Part shown: one piece after another, positions 27,074 to 35,229 of the stretch
How positions within the stretch are numbered: position 1 is the first letter of the stretch
Layout of the letters: each line of letters starts with the position of its first letter
Assembly: GCA_012999515.1 (NCBI GenBank)
Contig: JABEEB010000001.1
Coordinates: 1,612,001 to 1,676,000 of the forward strand
Reading direction: 5' to 3'
Source: Salifodinibacter halophilus
GTDB lineage: Bacteria > Pseudomonadota > Gammaproteobacteria > Nevskiales > Salinisphaeraceae
DNA: 64,000 bases
The notes under the pieces: generated by a model
What the model was told of the DNA's origin: nothing
The model's database searches: none
What the model saw: only the letters and a program-made list of their open reading frames with translations
Position numbers and translations under genes: made by a program

Positions 27074-27529
27074 TCAAGCGCGGCATTCCAGATACCGCTG
27101 GTGATAGGCCTCGGCCGGATAAAATGCTTCGAGTGGCTCGATCTGGGTCACAATATCCAGACGCATCTGTGCAGCGTGCGCGTTGCGACTGGCTTTTGCA
27201 GCTTGGTGCTGGGTTTCATTGTGCGTCAGGATCAATGAGCGATACTGCGAGCCCACATCCACCCCTTGGCGGTCACGCTGCGTCGGATCGTGGTTGGCCC
27301 AGAACACGTCGAGCAATGCGTCGTAGCTAATCCGATCCGGGTCGAAGTCGACCTGAACAACCTCAGCGTGGCCGGTATCGCCACCACAAACCTGTTTGTA
27401 GCTCGGATTCTCGACATGACCTCCCGCATAGCCAACGCGTGTATCAACCACGCCCGGCGTCTGCCGGAAAATCTTTTCGGGCTTCCAGAAACACCCCATA
27501 CCGAATGTAGCTTGTTCGGTCATCGTCAT
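27074..27529 (-). CDS. msrA: Peptide-methionine (S)-S-oxide reductase MsrA
   Basis: Repairs the S-epimer of oxidised methionine. The 151-residue protein has the catalytic GCFW motif near residue 12 and the conserved GYAGG, YKQVCGGDTGHAEVVQV, FWANHDPTQRDRQG and HQRYLE regions. It is short because it lacks N- and C-terminal extensions found in E. coli; a Cys near the end (YLECRA) may resolve the disulfide. It is the first gene of a unit with the voltage-sensor-like gene. Confidence 0.95.
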   Translation of the reverse strand: MTMTEQATFGMGCFWKPEKIFRQTPGVVDTRVGYAGGHVENPSYKQVCGGDTGHAEVVQVDFDPDRISYDALLDVFWANHDPTQRDRQGVDVGSQYRSLILTHNETQHQAAKASRNAHAAQMRLDIVTQIEPLEAFYPAEAYHQRYLECRA

Positions 27530-27879
27530 CTTCCAAACGTATTCAGTGGCGTTAGGTTAACGTAACCATAACTGGGCCACAGCCTTATTGACCGGGCCTA
27601 CGCGCGAGCGCGTTCGCCGCGGGCAATCGAAACATATCGAACGAAATCGATGTATAGAACTCCCCCTGATGATTGTGCGATACTCAGATTAGTGTCTCAA
27701 AAGTGCTACTTTCGGCCACCCAGCCGTGTCCAGAGCGAGTCGATAACTTTGGCAAGCGTTTCGCCGATCAAGAGGCGATGGCTATGGTATGGCTGGCCTT
27801 AGTACATAATTAATAAATTAAATGCGCATTTTCTTCGAGACATCCAATCGTCCACAACAAATCCCCCGGGAGTATTGAC
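27530..27879. promoter_or_regulatory. Divergent region between msrA and the betaine-type binding protein
   Basis: No gene is supported. At 27750-27765 the plus strand reads TGGCAAGCGTTTCGCC, which has GG and GC ten bases apart but a poor -12 (TCGC for TTGC), so it is only a weak sigma-54 candidate. An AT-rich stretch (27795-27826) follows, close to the gene. The ribosome binding site (GGGAG) of the binding protein is near 27868. Confidence 0.3.
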
Positions 27880-28872
27880 ATGACCTTATTGGCATACAAC
27901 CACTCTTATAATCGCCAATTGCACCTGCGATCAAACAGGCCGAGTTTCGTCAAAAAGTGTCTTGTTGCGCTTCTTTTCGCTGTTGGGGTGGCTTTTACCG
28001 CCAACGCCGGCGCAGCGACAACCGTTAAGTTCGGCGCGCCACCGTGGCCGGGTGTAATGGTCAAAACTTCCGTTGCCCGCCATCTTCTGGAAGCAATCGG
28101 CTATGAAACTGACCTGACCAAGAGCAGTTGGGTCATCAACGTCCATGGCATTGCAGATGGCTCGATCGACGTCGATCTCGGCATCTGGATGCCAACACAA
28201 AAATCAACCATTCAACCCATGGCCGATGCCGGCAAGATCAGGCTCTTGGTTAAGAATGTGCCGAACGCCAAGTACGACGTGGTCGTGCCCGAATACGTCT
28301 GGGATGCAGGCGTCCATTGCATCTGCGATCTCGACAAATACGCCGAGAAGTTCGATCACAAGATTTATGGCATTGAAGCCGGCAATGACGGCAACCAGAC
28401 CATGAACGATGCGATCAAGAACGACACATACAACCTCGGTGATTGGAACCTGCGACCATCCAGTACTGCTGCCATGCTCGCCGAAGCCGGAAGCAAGATG
28501 GAAGACAAAAAATGGATCGTCTTCCTGGGTTGGAAACCACATTGGATGAACATCAAGTACGATCTTCGCTACTTGAAAGACCCGAAAGAAATCTGGGGTG
28601 GCGGTAGCTCAGTACTGACTGCCATCAACCCGGATTTTGCGGATGCTCATCCGAATCTTGAAACCTTTTTCAAGCAACTCGTGGTGCCCACGAAAATCCA
28701 GAGTGGCTGGATCAATAAGTACGGCCACAAGAATCAAAAGCTCGATTCAGTCGCACAAGATTGGATCAAGAACAACCACGACGTCGTGGCGAAATGGCTC
28801 AAGGGTGTTAAAACCGCGGATGGCGAGAAGGATGCCATGGACGCCGTAAAAGCCGAGTTCCCCTCATCTTGA
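27880..28872 (+). CDS. ABC-transporter substrate-binding protein, glycine betaine/choline type (OpuAC)
   Basis: Periplasmic receptor of the OpuAC family for betaine or a related quaternary amine. The 330-residue product has a signal peptide with a long N-region (cleavage near AGAAT, about residue 46) and aromatic residues likely to form the cation cage: APPWPG, GIWMPT, GWKPHWMN. FDHKIYGIEAGNDGN is typical of the family. No permease or ATPase gene is nearby, so it must share a transporter from elsewhere. It converges with betA, separated by a long hairpin. Confidence 0.87.
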   Translation: MTLLAYNHSYNRQLHLRSNRPSFVKKCLVALLFAVGVAFTANAGAATTVKFGAPPWPGVMVKTSVARHLLEAIGYETDLTKSSWVINVHGIADGSIDVDLGIWMPTQKSTIQPMADAGKIRLLVKNVPNAKYDVVVPEYVWDAGVHCICDLDKYAEKFDHKIYGIEAGNDGNQTMNDAIKNDTYNLGDWNLRPSSTAAMLAEAGSKMEDKKWIVFLGWKPHWMNIKYDLRYLKDPKEIWGGGSSVLTAINPDFADAHPNLETFFKQLVVPTKIQSGWINKYGHKNQKLDSVAQDWIKNNHDVVAKWLKGVKTADGEKDAMDAVKAEFPSS

Positions 28873-28886
28873 CTTGAGACGGCCCC

Positions 28887-28931
28887 GCCCCTGGCTCGGA
28901 GCCCTCATACGGCGCTCCGAGCCAGGGGCGA
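28887..28931 (+). terminator. Strong hairpin terminator after the binding-protein gene
   Basis: A perfect 17-bp stem (CGCCCCTGGCTCGGAGC with its complement) around an 11-base loop. The downstream tract is CGCCTTTCC, poor in T, so termination may need more than the hairpin. Placed 15 bases after the stop codon. Confidence 0.6.
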
Positions 28932-29000
28932 CGCCTTTCCTCCGAGTGTACGGTCACTCTTCTTTAGTGCCCGCACAATCCAACGCAACTAAAACAGCAC

Positions 29001-29054
29001 GACGCCCATGGCGATATGGCACACCGCGAACGGTGCGCAAGCCACCATGGGCAT
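29001..29054. repeat. Imperfect inverted repeat between converging genes
   Basis: GCCCATGG and CCATGGGC (8 bp) enclose a second inverted stretch, CACCG-CGAA-CGGTG (28-29030s), that can stack into a longer cruciform. It lies just before the end of betA, and may serve as its terminator, although no T-tract is present. Confidence 0.35.
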
Positions 29055-29097
29055 CGTGGTATCTAGGTTTACTGCGTCCTTTATGAGCTGAAAAAGA

Positions 29098-30756
29098 TCA
29101 GCGCTGTTCGGAACGCCAGTTCGGCGCTTCGAACCAGGGTTGGTCTTCAACAATCGGCTCATTGCCGCGAATCGCATCCGCGATTTTCTCGGCCATCATA
29201 ATGGTCGGACCATTCAGATTGCCACTCGTAATCCGCGGCATGATCGAGGCGTCGACCACCCGCAGGGCCGACATTCCATGAACCCGGCCTTGATGGTCGA
29301 CGACCGCGCCATCATCACCGCCCATGCGACATGTGCCACTGGGGTGATAAGCACTTTCACCCTTTTGCCTAACCCACGCATCAATCGCTTCATCCGAGGT
29401 TACGTCCGGGCCAGGCTCCAACTCACGCCCACGGTAAACATCGAAAGGTGACTGGGCGATTATTTCCCGCGTTAAGCGAACCCCGGCCCGCATCTCACGG
29501 CGATCGCGCTCAGTGCCCATGTAGTTGAATAAAATGCGTGGCGGCTTGTGTGCGTCCGCACTCTGCAACGTCACACTGCCGCGCGACTCGGGCCGCATCG
29601 GGCCAATATGCGCCTGAAAGCCATGACAGGTTGCCGAGCTACTACCGTCGTAGCTGATCGCCATGGGTAGGAAATGATACTGCAGGTCGGGGAACTGAAC
29701 GCCAGCCTCACTGCGGATGAAACCACCCGATTCAAAATGGTTGGTGCCGCCAAGGCCTTTCCGCGTTAGTAGCCAGTTGGCCCCGATCCGAGCCTGATTC
29801 CAGGGTTTTTGCGCACTGTAGAGTGTGATCGGCTGCCGGCATTCGTACTGGACATAGACCTCCAGATGGTCCTGTAAGTTGGCACCTACGCCAGCCATTT
29901 CTTGTACGGGTTCAATACCGTGCGCATCGAGTTGTTCGGCCGGACCGATCCCCGAGAGCATAAGTAGCTGCGGCGAGTTAATCGCGCCGGCGCATAGAAG
30001 CACCTCGCACTCAGCATCGACCTGGAACGTCTCGCCCTTGCGCTCGAGCTCGACCCCCGTCGCACGCTGGCCATCACAGAGGATTCGGCGAGTGAATGTA
30101 TGCGCCGCAACCGTCAGATTGGACCGTTTCATCGCCGGGCGCAGATACGCGTTCGCGGTGGACCAGCGCACGCCGTCTTTTGTGGTCATGAACATCGGGC
30201 CCAGGCCTTCATGCTGGTAACCGTTCATATCCGGTGTATACGGATATCCGGCCGCCATGCCGGCTTCCACAAAAGCGTGGTAAAGCGGATTACGCATTGA
30301 CCCCGTCGTCACATGCAGCGGGCCACCAACGCCGTGGTAAGCATTCTCACCTTGATCGAAATCCTCGGCTTTGCGGAAATAGCCAAGCACATTGCGATAC
30401 CGCCAGTCCGGCAGATCGAAATCTTCGGCCCACTGCTCATAATCAAGCGCGTGACCACGCAGGTAGGCCATGCCGTTGATCGATGACGAGCCACCCAATA
30501 CCCGGCCACGCGGACAGTACATGCTCCGCTTATCCATATAAGGATCGGGCTCACTGTGGTAATACCAGTTGTACTTGTCGTTAGCCAGCGGGTGCGCAAA
30601 CGCCGAGGGCATGTGGATGAACAAGCTGTAGTCCATCGGGCCAGCCTCGACCAGTAGCACCGAATTGCGCCCATCTTCGCTAAGGCGAGCAGCTAAGGTC
30701 GCGCCGGCAGATCCAGCACCGATGATGACGTAGTCGTAGTTTTTATCGAGACTCAT
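29098..30756 (-). CDS. betA: Choline dehydrogenase BetA
   Basis: Membrane-associated FAD enzyme that oxidises choline to betaine aldehyde for osmoprotection. The 552-residue protein has the GMC dinucleotide-binding motif YVIIGAGSAGATLAARL near the N-terminus, the signature RVLGGSSSINGMAYLRGHALDYEQW and a catalytic His in YHPSGTCRMG. Length equals E. coli BetA (about 556). It is the second gene after betB with 22 bases between. Confidence 0.95.
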   Translation of the reverse strand: MSLDKNYDYVIIGAGSAGATLAARLSEDGRNSVLLVEAGPMDYSLFIHMPSAFAHPLANDKYNWYYHSEPDPYMDKRSMYCPRGRVLGGSSSINGMAYLRGHALDYEQWAEDFDLPDWRYRNVLGYFRKAEDFDQGENAYHGVGGPLHVTTGSMRNPLYHAFVEAGMAAGYPYTPDMNGYQHEGLGPMFMTTKDGVRWSTANAYLRPAMKRSNLTVAAHTFTRRILCDGQRATGVELERKGETFQVDAECEVLLCAGAINSPQLLMLSGIGPAEQLDAHGIEPVQEMAGVGANLQDHLEVYVQYECRQPITLYSAQKPWNQARIGANWLLTRKGLGGTNHFESGGFIRSEAGVQFPDLQYHFLPMAISYDGSSSATCHGFQAHIGPMRPESRGSVTLQSADAHKPPRILFNYMGTERDRREMRAGVRLTREIIAQSPFDVYRGRELEPGPDVTSDEAIDAWVRQKGESAYHPSGTCRMGGDDGAVVDHQGRVHGMSALRVVDASIMPRITSGNLNGPTIMMAEKIADAIRGNEPIVEDQPWFEAPNWRSEQR

Positions 30757-30778
30757 ACCGATTCTCCGATCGTTTTAG

Positions 30779-32251
30779 TTAATAGGGCGCGTCGACTGCA
30801 CCCTTAGCGACGAAAACACTTTTAAGTCGCGTGTAGCTCTCGAGCGCGCGGCGGCTATTCTCCTTGCCGATTCCGGACTCTTTGATACCGCCGAACGGCA
30901 TCTCGATCGGCGTGACGTTGTAATCATTCACCCAACAAATGCCGGCCTCAAGTTCGCCGGCGACACGATGTGCACGCCCGAGATCGGTAGTGAATACACC
31001 AGCCGCTAGCCCGAACGGCGTCTGGTTCGCACGCGCGATGGCTTCCTCCTCATCGGAAAAGGTCAACACCGACATGACAGGGCCGAAGATTTCTTCGCAC
31101 ACAATCCGCATATCATCGGTGCAGCCATCGAATACAGTCGGCGCCACATACCAACCAGATTCACAGCCTGATACCGAAACACGCTCCCCGCCGATCAGCG
31201 GTTTCGCGCCTTCTTCACGGCCAATACGCATATACTCAAGCACGTGCTCCATATGTGCCTGGCTGATCATCGCGCCCACATCAGTATCTGCCGCCTTGGG
31301 ATCACCGATTTTGAGTGCGCGCGTACGCTCAATCAGTTTAGTCAGAAACGCCTCGCGCACGGATTCGTGCACGAAAACCCGGGTGCCGTTAGTACAAATC
31401 TCACCCTGGGTATAGAAATTGCCGAGGATCGCGCCGGATACAGCGTCATCCACATCGGCATCATCAAATACCAGAATCGGTGACTTGCCACCCAGCTCCA
31501 ACGACACTTCCTTGAGTGTGCCGGCTGCGTCACGCATCACATTCTTGCCGGTATCGACGCCGCCGGTAAGCGAGATCTTATCGATGCTGGAATGTTGCGT
31601 AAGACCTCGGCCGGCTTCTTCAGCCCCCGGCACGATATTGAGCACACCGTCCGGCAGTCCGGCTTCCTTGGCCAGCTCAGCGAAGCGGATCGCAGATAGC
31701 GGCGTCAACTCCGATGGTTTAAACACCATCGTATTGCCAGCAGCCAGTGCCGGGGCACATTTCCAGCATATGATCTGGAGCGGGTAATTCCAGGCACCGA
31801 TACCGCCACAAACACCAAGCGGTTCTGGCCGCGTATAGAAAAACCCACCGTCGACTTCCTGGTATTCCCCCTGCAGCGAAGCCGCCTGGCCAGCGAAATA
31901 TTCGAGACAATCAGCGCCCGAATCCACATCGGCTTCCGGCGTTTCCGCGATCGGCTTGCCACCATCCAGCGTTTCCAGCCAGGCAAGCTCGTCTCTGTGT
32001 TCGCGTACTTTCGCCGCCAATGCCGCAAGCACACGGCCACGCGCAACTCCACTTTGCGCTTTCCAGTCGACAAACGCTTCGCGCGCCGCGTGAACGGCTG
32101 CATCCACATCCGAAGTTGTCGCTTCAGCGACCTCGCAAATCGATTGCCCGGTCCCCGGGTTGTATGTTTCGAAGTATCGGCCATCTTTGGGCGCTACAGC
32201 GCGGCCGTTGATCCATAGTTCTTGTTGCTTTTGGGGGGTCGTGTCACTCAA
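30779..32251 (-). CDS. betB: Betaine aldehyde dehydrogenase BetB
   Basis: NAD(P)-dependent enzyme converting betaine aldehyde to glycine betaine. The 490-residue protein has the catalytic glutamate in LELGGKSP and the catalytic cysteine in QGEICTNGTRVFV, with GGIGAWNYP and FGPVMSV regions. The start codon is TTG at 32251, supported by a GGAG sequence ten bases before it. The usual regulator betI and transporter betT are absent next to betBA. Confidence 0.95.
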   Translation of the reverse strand: MSDTTPQKQQELWINGRAVAPKDGRYFETYNPGTGQSICEVAEATTSDVDAAVHAAREAFVDWKAQSGVARGRVLAALAAKVREHRDELAWLETLDGGKPIAETPEADVDSGADCLEYFAGQAASLQGEYQEVDGGFFYTRPEPLGVCGGIGAWNYPLQIICWKCAPALAAGNTMVFKPSELTPLSAIRFAELAKEAGLPDGVLNIVPGAEEAGRGLTQHSSIDKISLTGGVDTGKNVMRDAAGTLKEVSLELGGKSPILVFDDADVDDAVSGAILGNFYTQGEICTNGTRVFVHESVREAFLTKLIERTRALKIGDPKAADTDVGAMISQAHMEHVLEYMRIGREEGAKPLIGGERVSVSGCESGWYVAPTVFDGCTDDMRIVCEEIFGPVMSVLTFSDEEEAIARANQTPFGLAAGVFTTDLGRAHRVAGELEAGICWVNDYNVTPIEMPFGGIKESGIGKENSRRALESYTRLKSVFVAKGAVDAPY

Positions 32252-32735
32252 TTTCCAAACTCCATAGTCCCGAAGTACATCGCAGGGCGCGCAAATGCTG
32301 TCTTTCAGGCGGCCTCACGTTTGTAATAATCCGATGAAAAGCAGCTGTGCCAAATACGTACCAGAATAGGGCCATATTGCCCGCACGGCAACGCATAAGT
32401 TGCCCGCCTGCGTGCGCTTTTCCCAAAAACAGTCGCACCCACGACTTCAGGGCTGCACAAATAATCGTTTGCCCAGCATGGGCCACCATATCGACTCGAC
32501 ATGGTTTGCGCCATGAGCAAACTCATCATCAATTCGCTGCGATCAACCGTCCATCAAAAACAACATTTGCACCGCGCCACAAAGGCCGGTGCCAAGTTAC
32601 TTGTTGCCAATTGGTTACAACGACGCACCGCCACCGTAATAGCTTGATTACGTAACTTCGTCGACAACGCATCCATAATCAGACAGGTAGGCTGCCGAGT
32701 CACGATAATCACTCATGAGCGACCATTTTATCGTC
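32252..32735. other. Intergenic region upstream of betB and of the coiled-coil porin
   Basis: About 480 bases without a credible gene. It must contain the betB promoter on the minus strand, but I recognise no clear -35/-10 pair. Short frames here show no family-like features. The porin promoter is listed separately. Confidence 0.3.
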
Positions 32736-32763
32736 TTGCGCATACGCGCTCGACAGTTATAAG
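32736..32763 (+). promoter_or_regulatory. Probable sigma-70 promoter of the coiled-coil porin
   Basis: TTGCGC and TATAAG are 16 bases apart, with a leader of about 90 bases before the ATG. A strong AAGGGAG ribosome binding site (near 32846) supports the start. Confidence 0.5.
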
Positions 32764-32859
32764 ATGGCGATAAGAGGTTTTCGTTCAGATTCGGTCGAAT
32801 GATTTGGCCTCGGCGCGATGTTCGTATCGACTCGACCAACCGCTTTAAGGGAGTACTAA

Positions 32860-34248
32860 ATGATGTTTCGATCCAGCCGGCCGCTTCTGGCGGCAATAGG
32901 TGTTGGCTGCCTCGGTCTATGGACCGCTCAGGCTAGCGCGGCCAATAACGTGAACAGCCAGGCGAGCTCGACACAAGTCCAAAAACTGCAGCAACAGATC
33001 AACCAGTTGCAAAACCAATTGCAGCAAGTTCGCCAAACGCAGCAGACGCAACAACAGCAAACGCAAGCGGCGACAACTGAGCAACAGGAATCCACAGGCC
33101 CGAAGAAAAAGCTTTCGATTAACGGCGGCGTGATCGGCGAGCACCAGTGGATGCACGGTAATGGCAGCGGTGACAACAAACCCGGTGGCGATCTCGTGCT
33201 CGACTATGTCCAAGTCGGTATCGACGGCCAGCTCGGCAACTGGACATTCAAGGCCGAAGAGCGTTTCGGCACCGAAAATACAGTCTCCGATAACAACCGT
33301 TTTCTGCATTTCGCCCAGGCGGCTTACCACTTCGGCCCCGGCAACAATCAGAAGGTTACGGGCGGTTACTTCCAAGTACCGTTTGGCAACCTGCCACTCG
33401 GCTACCAATCGTTCTGGGGTAGCACGGCTTATTACCTCGGCTTTACCGACACACAAGCCGCAGGCCTTGGCTATACCTACGAAGATAACGGCTGGCGTTT
33501 TGATATCGACGCGTTCAAAAACGACGATCTGGAACAGAACGCGACCTATAACGGTCGTCCAGACAATGGCTATGACCAGATCAACGGCGGTAACATTCGA
33601 CTGGGTTACACCTTCGACTACGCCGGCGGCAACAGCCTGAACGTATCCGGCGCCTTCCGCGGTGGCCAGTTGCGTGTGGAAAAAGCCAACGGCGGCCACG
33701 ATACCGGCTCGCGTTATGCGGGCACCGTTGCGGCCGACGCCGAGCTCGGCAACTGGACGCTGCAGGGGCAGTTCGTACAATACTCCTACGATATCCCCGA
33801 GGAAGCCAACGGCGGCGCCACCGGTAGCAGCCAGTCGATGTATTTCTCCGACTATGGTTATGGCTACGGCGAACCGATTCCGGCGAAAGGCCAGCTCTAC
33901 GCTGTCAACGCGATGTACACGCTTCCGGCCGAAGATATCCCGCTGAATCTGGGGCCGATTGATGAAGTCGCGATTTACGACAACTATCAATACCTGCACT
34001 CGAGCTACGGCGAACACGACAGCACGGGCACCCGGATGGGCGACATCCAGTCGAACCAACTCGGCTTGAAAGTCGTCGCGGGCCCTGTCTACGCCTGGCT
34101 CGATTACATGACCGGCAAGAACAGTGCCACGACGTATAACACCGGGCCAAACGGTAACGACGATAACTGGCACCATCGCTTTAACCTGGCGTTCGGCTTC
34201 TACTTCAACGGCACAGTCGTTGACTCGGGGCAAGGCCCTGATCTGTAG
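32860..34248 (+). CDS. Outer membrane porin with Gln-rich N-terminal coiled coil
   Basis: A 462-residue secreted beta-barrel protein: signal peptide to about residue 27 (ending QASA), a Gln-rich helical segment (about 35-75; a likely trimeric coiled coil anchoring near peptidoglycan), then a long barrel with Gly/Asn/Asp-rich loops and paired aromatic residues (YHFGPG, GYFQVPFG). The C-terminus ends QGPDL and lacks the classical terminal Phe, though FGFYFNG lies near it. The exact porin family is uncertain; I do not assign a substrate. Adjacent and divergent to betBA, followed by an efficient terminator. Confidence 0.8.
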   Translation: MMFRSSRPLLAAIGVGCLGLWTAQASAANNVNSQASSTQVQKLQQQINQLQNQLQQVRQTQQTQQQQTQAATTEQQESTGPKKKLSINGGVIGEHQWMHGNGSGDNKPGGDLVLDYVQVGIDGQLGNWTFKAEERFGTENTVSDNNRFLHFAQAAYHFGPGNNQKVTGGYFQVPFGNLPLGYQSFWGSTAYYLGFTDTQAAGLGYTYEDNGWRFDIDAFKNDDLEQNATYNGRPDNGYDQINGGNIRLGYTFDYAGGNSLNVSGAFRGGQLRVEKANGGHDTGSRYAGTVAADAELGNWTLQGQFVQYSYDIPEEANGGATGSSQSMYFSDYGYGYGEPIPAKGQLYAVNAMYTLPAEDIPLNLGPIDEVAIYDNYQYLHSSYGEHDSTGTRMGDIQSNQLGLKVVAGPVYAWLDYMTGKNSATTYNTGPNGNDDNWHHRFNLAFGFYFNGTVVDSGQGPDL

Positions 34249-34274
34249 CGGCGACAGACGCTAGCAATGTTCGG

Positions 34275-34305
34275 GCGGCGGTCCTTCGGGATCGCCGCCT
34301 TTTTT
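34275..34305 (+). terminator. Intrinsic terminator of the porin gene
   Basis: GGCGGCGGTCC pairs with GGATCGCCGCC (one G-T pair) around a TTCG tetraloop and is followed by six Ts. A textbook terminator, 27 bases after the stop codon. Confidence 0.9.
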
Positions 34306-34326
34306 ATGGGCGCTACAATAGCGCGC

Positions 34327-35223
34327 ATGAGCGCTGCCAAAACCGACAAACTGGTTGTGGGGATTTCCTCACGCGCGCTGTTCGACCTCGAGGCCAGCCA
34401 CGACGTCTTCGAGCGCGAGGGCCGCGACGCGTATTGCGATTATCAGATCGCGCACGAGAATGATGTGCTGGCTCCCGGCCGCGCATTCGGGCTAGTCAAG
34501 AAACTGCTCGCGCTGAACACGGCCGAGGATGAGCGCCGCGTGGAAGTCATTCTGCTGTCGCGCAATAGCGCCGACACCGGCCTTAGAATCTTCAACTCCA
34601 TCGCCCACCACGATCTGCCGATAACGCGCGCGGCATTTACCAGTGGCGACTCGCCGTATCGCTATGTCGGCGCATTCGACGCCGATCTGTTTGTCTCAGC
34701 CGAGCCGGCCGATGTCCATGCGGCGCTCGACGCCGACTGCGCCGCGGCACGCATCGTACCCGGCCAGTCGGTCAGCGATGATGGCGGCCCGCTCAAAATC
34801 GCGTTCGACGGCGACGCGGTGCTTTTTTCCGACGACGCCGAGCGCATCTTCAAACAGCACGGGCTGGACGCTTTTGCCGCCAGCGAATCGGAAGCAGCCA
34901 CCGAGCCGCTGCCCGGCGGGCCCTTCAAATCGTTTCTGGAGGCGTTGAATCGCATCCAGCAGGATTATGACCCGGCCAACTGCCCGATCCGCACTGCACT
35001 GGTGACCTCGCGCGGGGCGCCCACCCACGAACGCGTCATTCGCACACTCCGCGCCTGGGGCATCCGTATCGACGAGGCATTGTTCCTCGGCGGCATGGCC
35101 AAGGCCGAATTCCTGTTGTCGTTCGGCGCCGATATATTCTTCGACGATCAAACCACGCACGTCGACACCGCCGCCGAAACCGTGGCGGCCGGCCATGTAC
35201 CGCATGGCGTCGCCAACGAGTAA
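34327..35223 (+). CDS. Cytosolic 5'-nucleotidase family protein (PF06189 type)
   Basis: Predicted nucleotidase acting on nucleoside monophosphates. The 298-residue product has the bacterial 5'-nucleotidase layout: ISSRALFDLEASHDVFE near the N-terminus with an acidic Asp, VILLSRNSADTGLRIFNSI, then GAFDADLFVS, FDGDAVLFSDDAE with the HAD-like aspartates, and IFFDDQ at the end. The frame opens at 34267, but that part is inside the terminator, so I use the ATG at 34327. Followed closely by a membrane-protein gene; a short operon is likely. Confidence 0.8.
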   Translation: MSAAKTDKLVVGISSRALFDLEASHDVFEREGRDAYCDYQIAHENDVLAPGRAFGLVKKLLALNTAEDERRVEVILLSRNSADTGLRIFNSIAHHDLPITRAAFTSGDSPYRYVGAFDADLFVSAEPADVHAALDADCAAARIVPGQSVSDDGGPLKIAFDGDAVLFSDDAERIFKQHGLDAFAASESEAATEPLPGGPFKSFLEALNRIQQDYDPANCPIRTALVTSRGAPTHERVIRTLRAWGIRIDEALFLGGMAKAEFLLSFGADIFFDDQTTHVDTAAETVAAGHVPHGVANE

Positions 35224-35229
35224 TACATA

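Noticed and set aside
32347-32655. 102-codon plus-strand frame upstream of the coiled-coil porin
   Set aside because: Composition rich in His, Thr and Arg without domain or ribosome binding site; most likely non-coding.
32917-34233. 438-codon frame antisense to the coiled-coil porin
   Set aside because: Long open antisense frames are common in high-GC genes; the plus-strand product has signal peptide and barrel, while this one has no recognisable domain.
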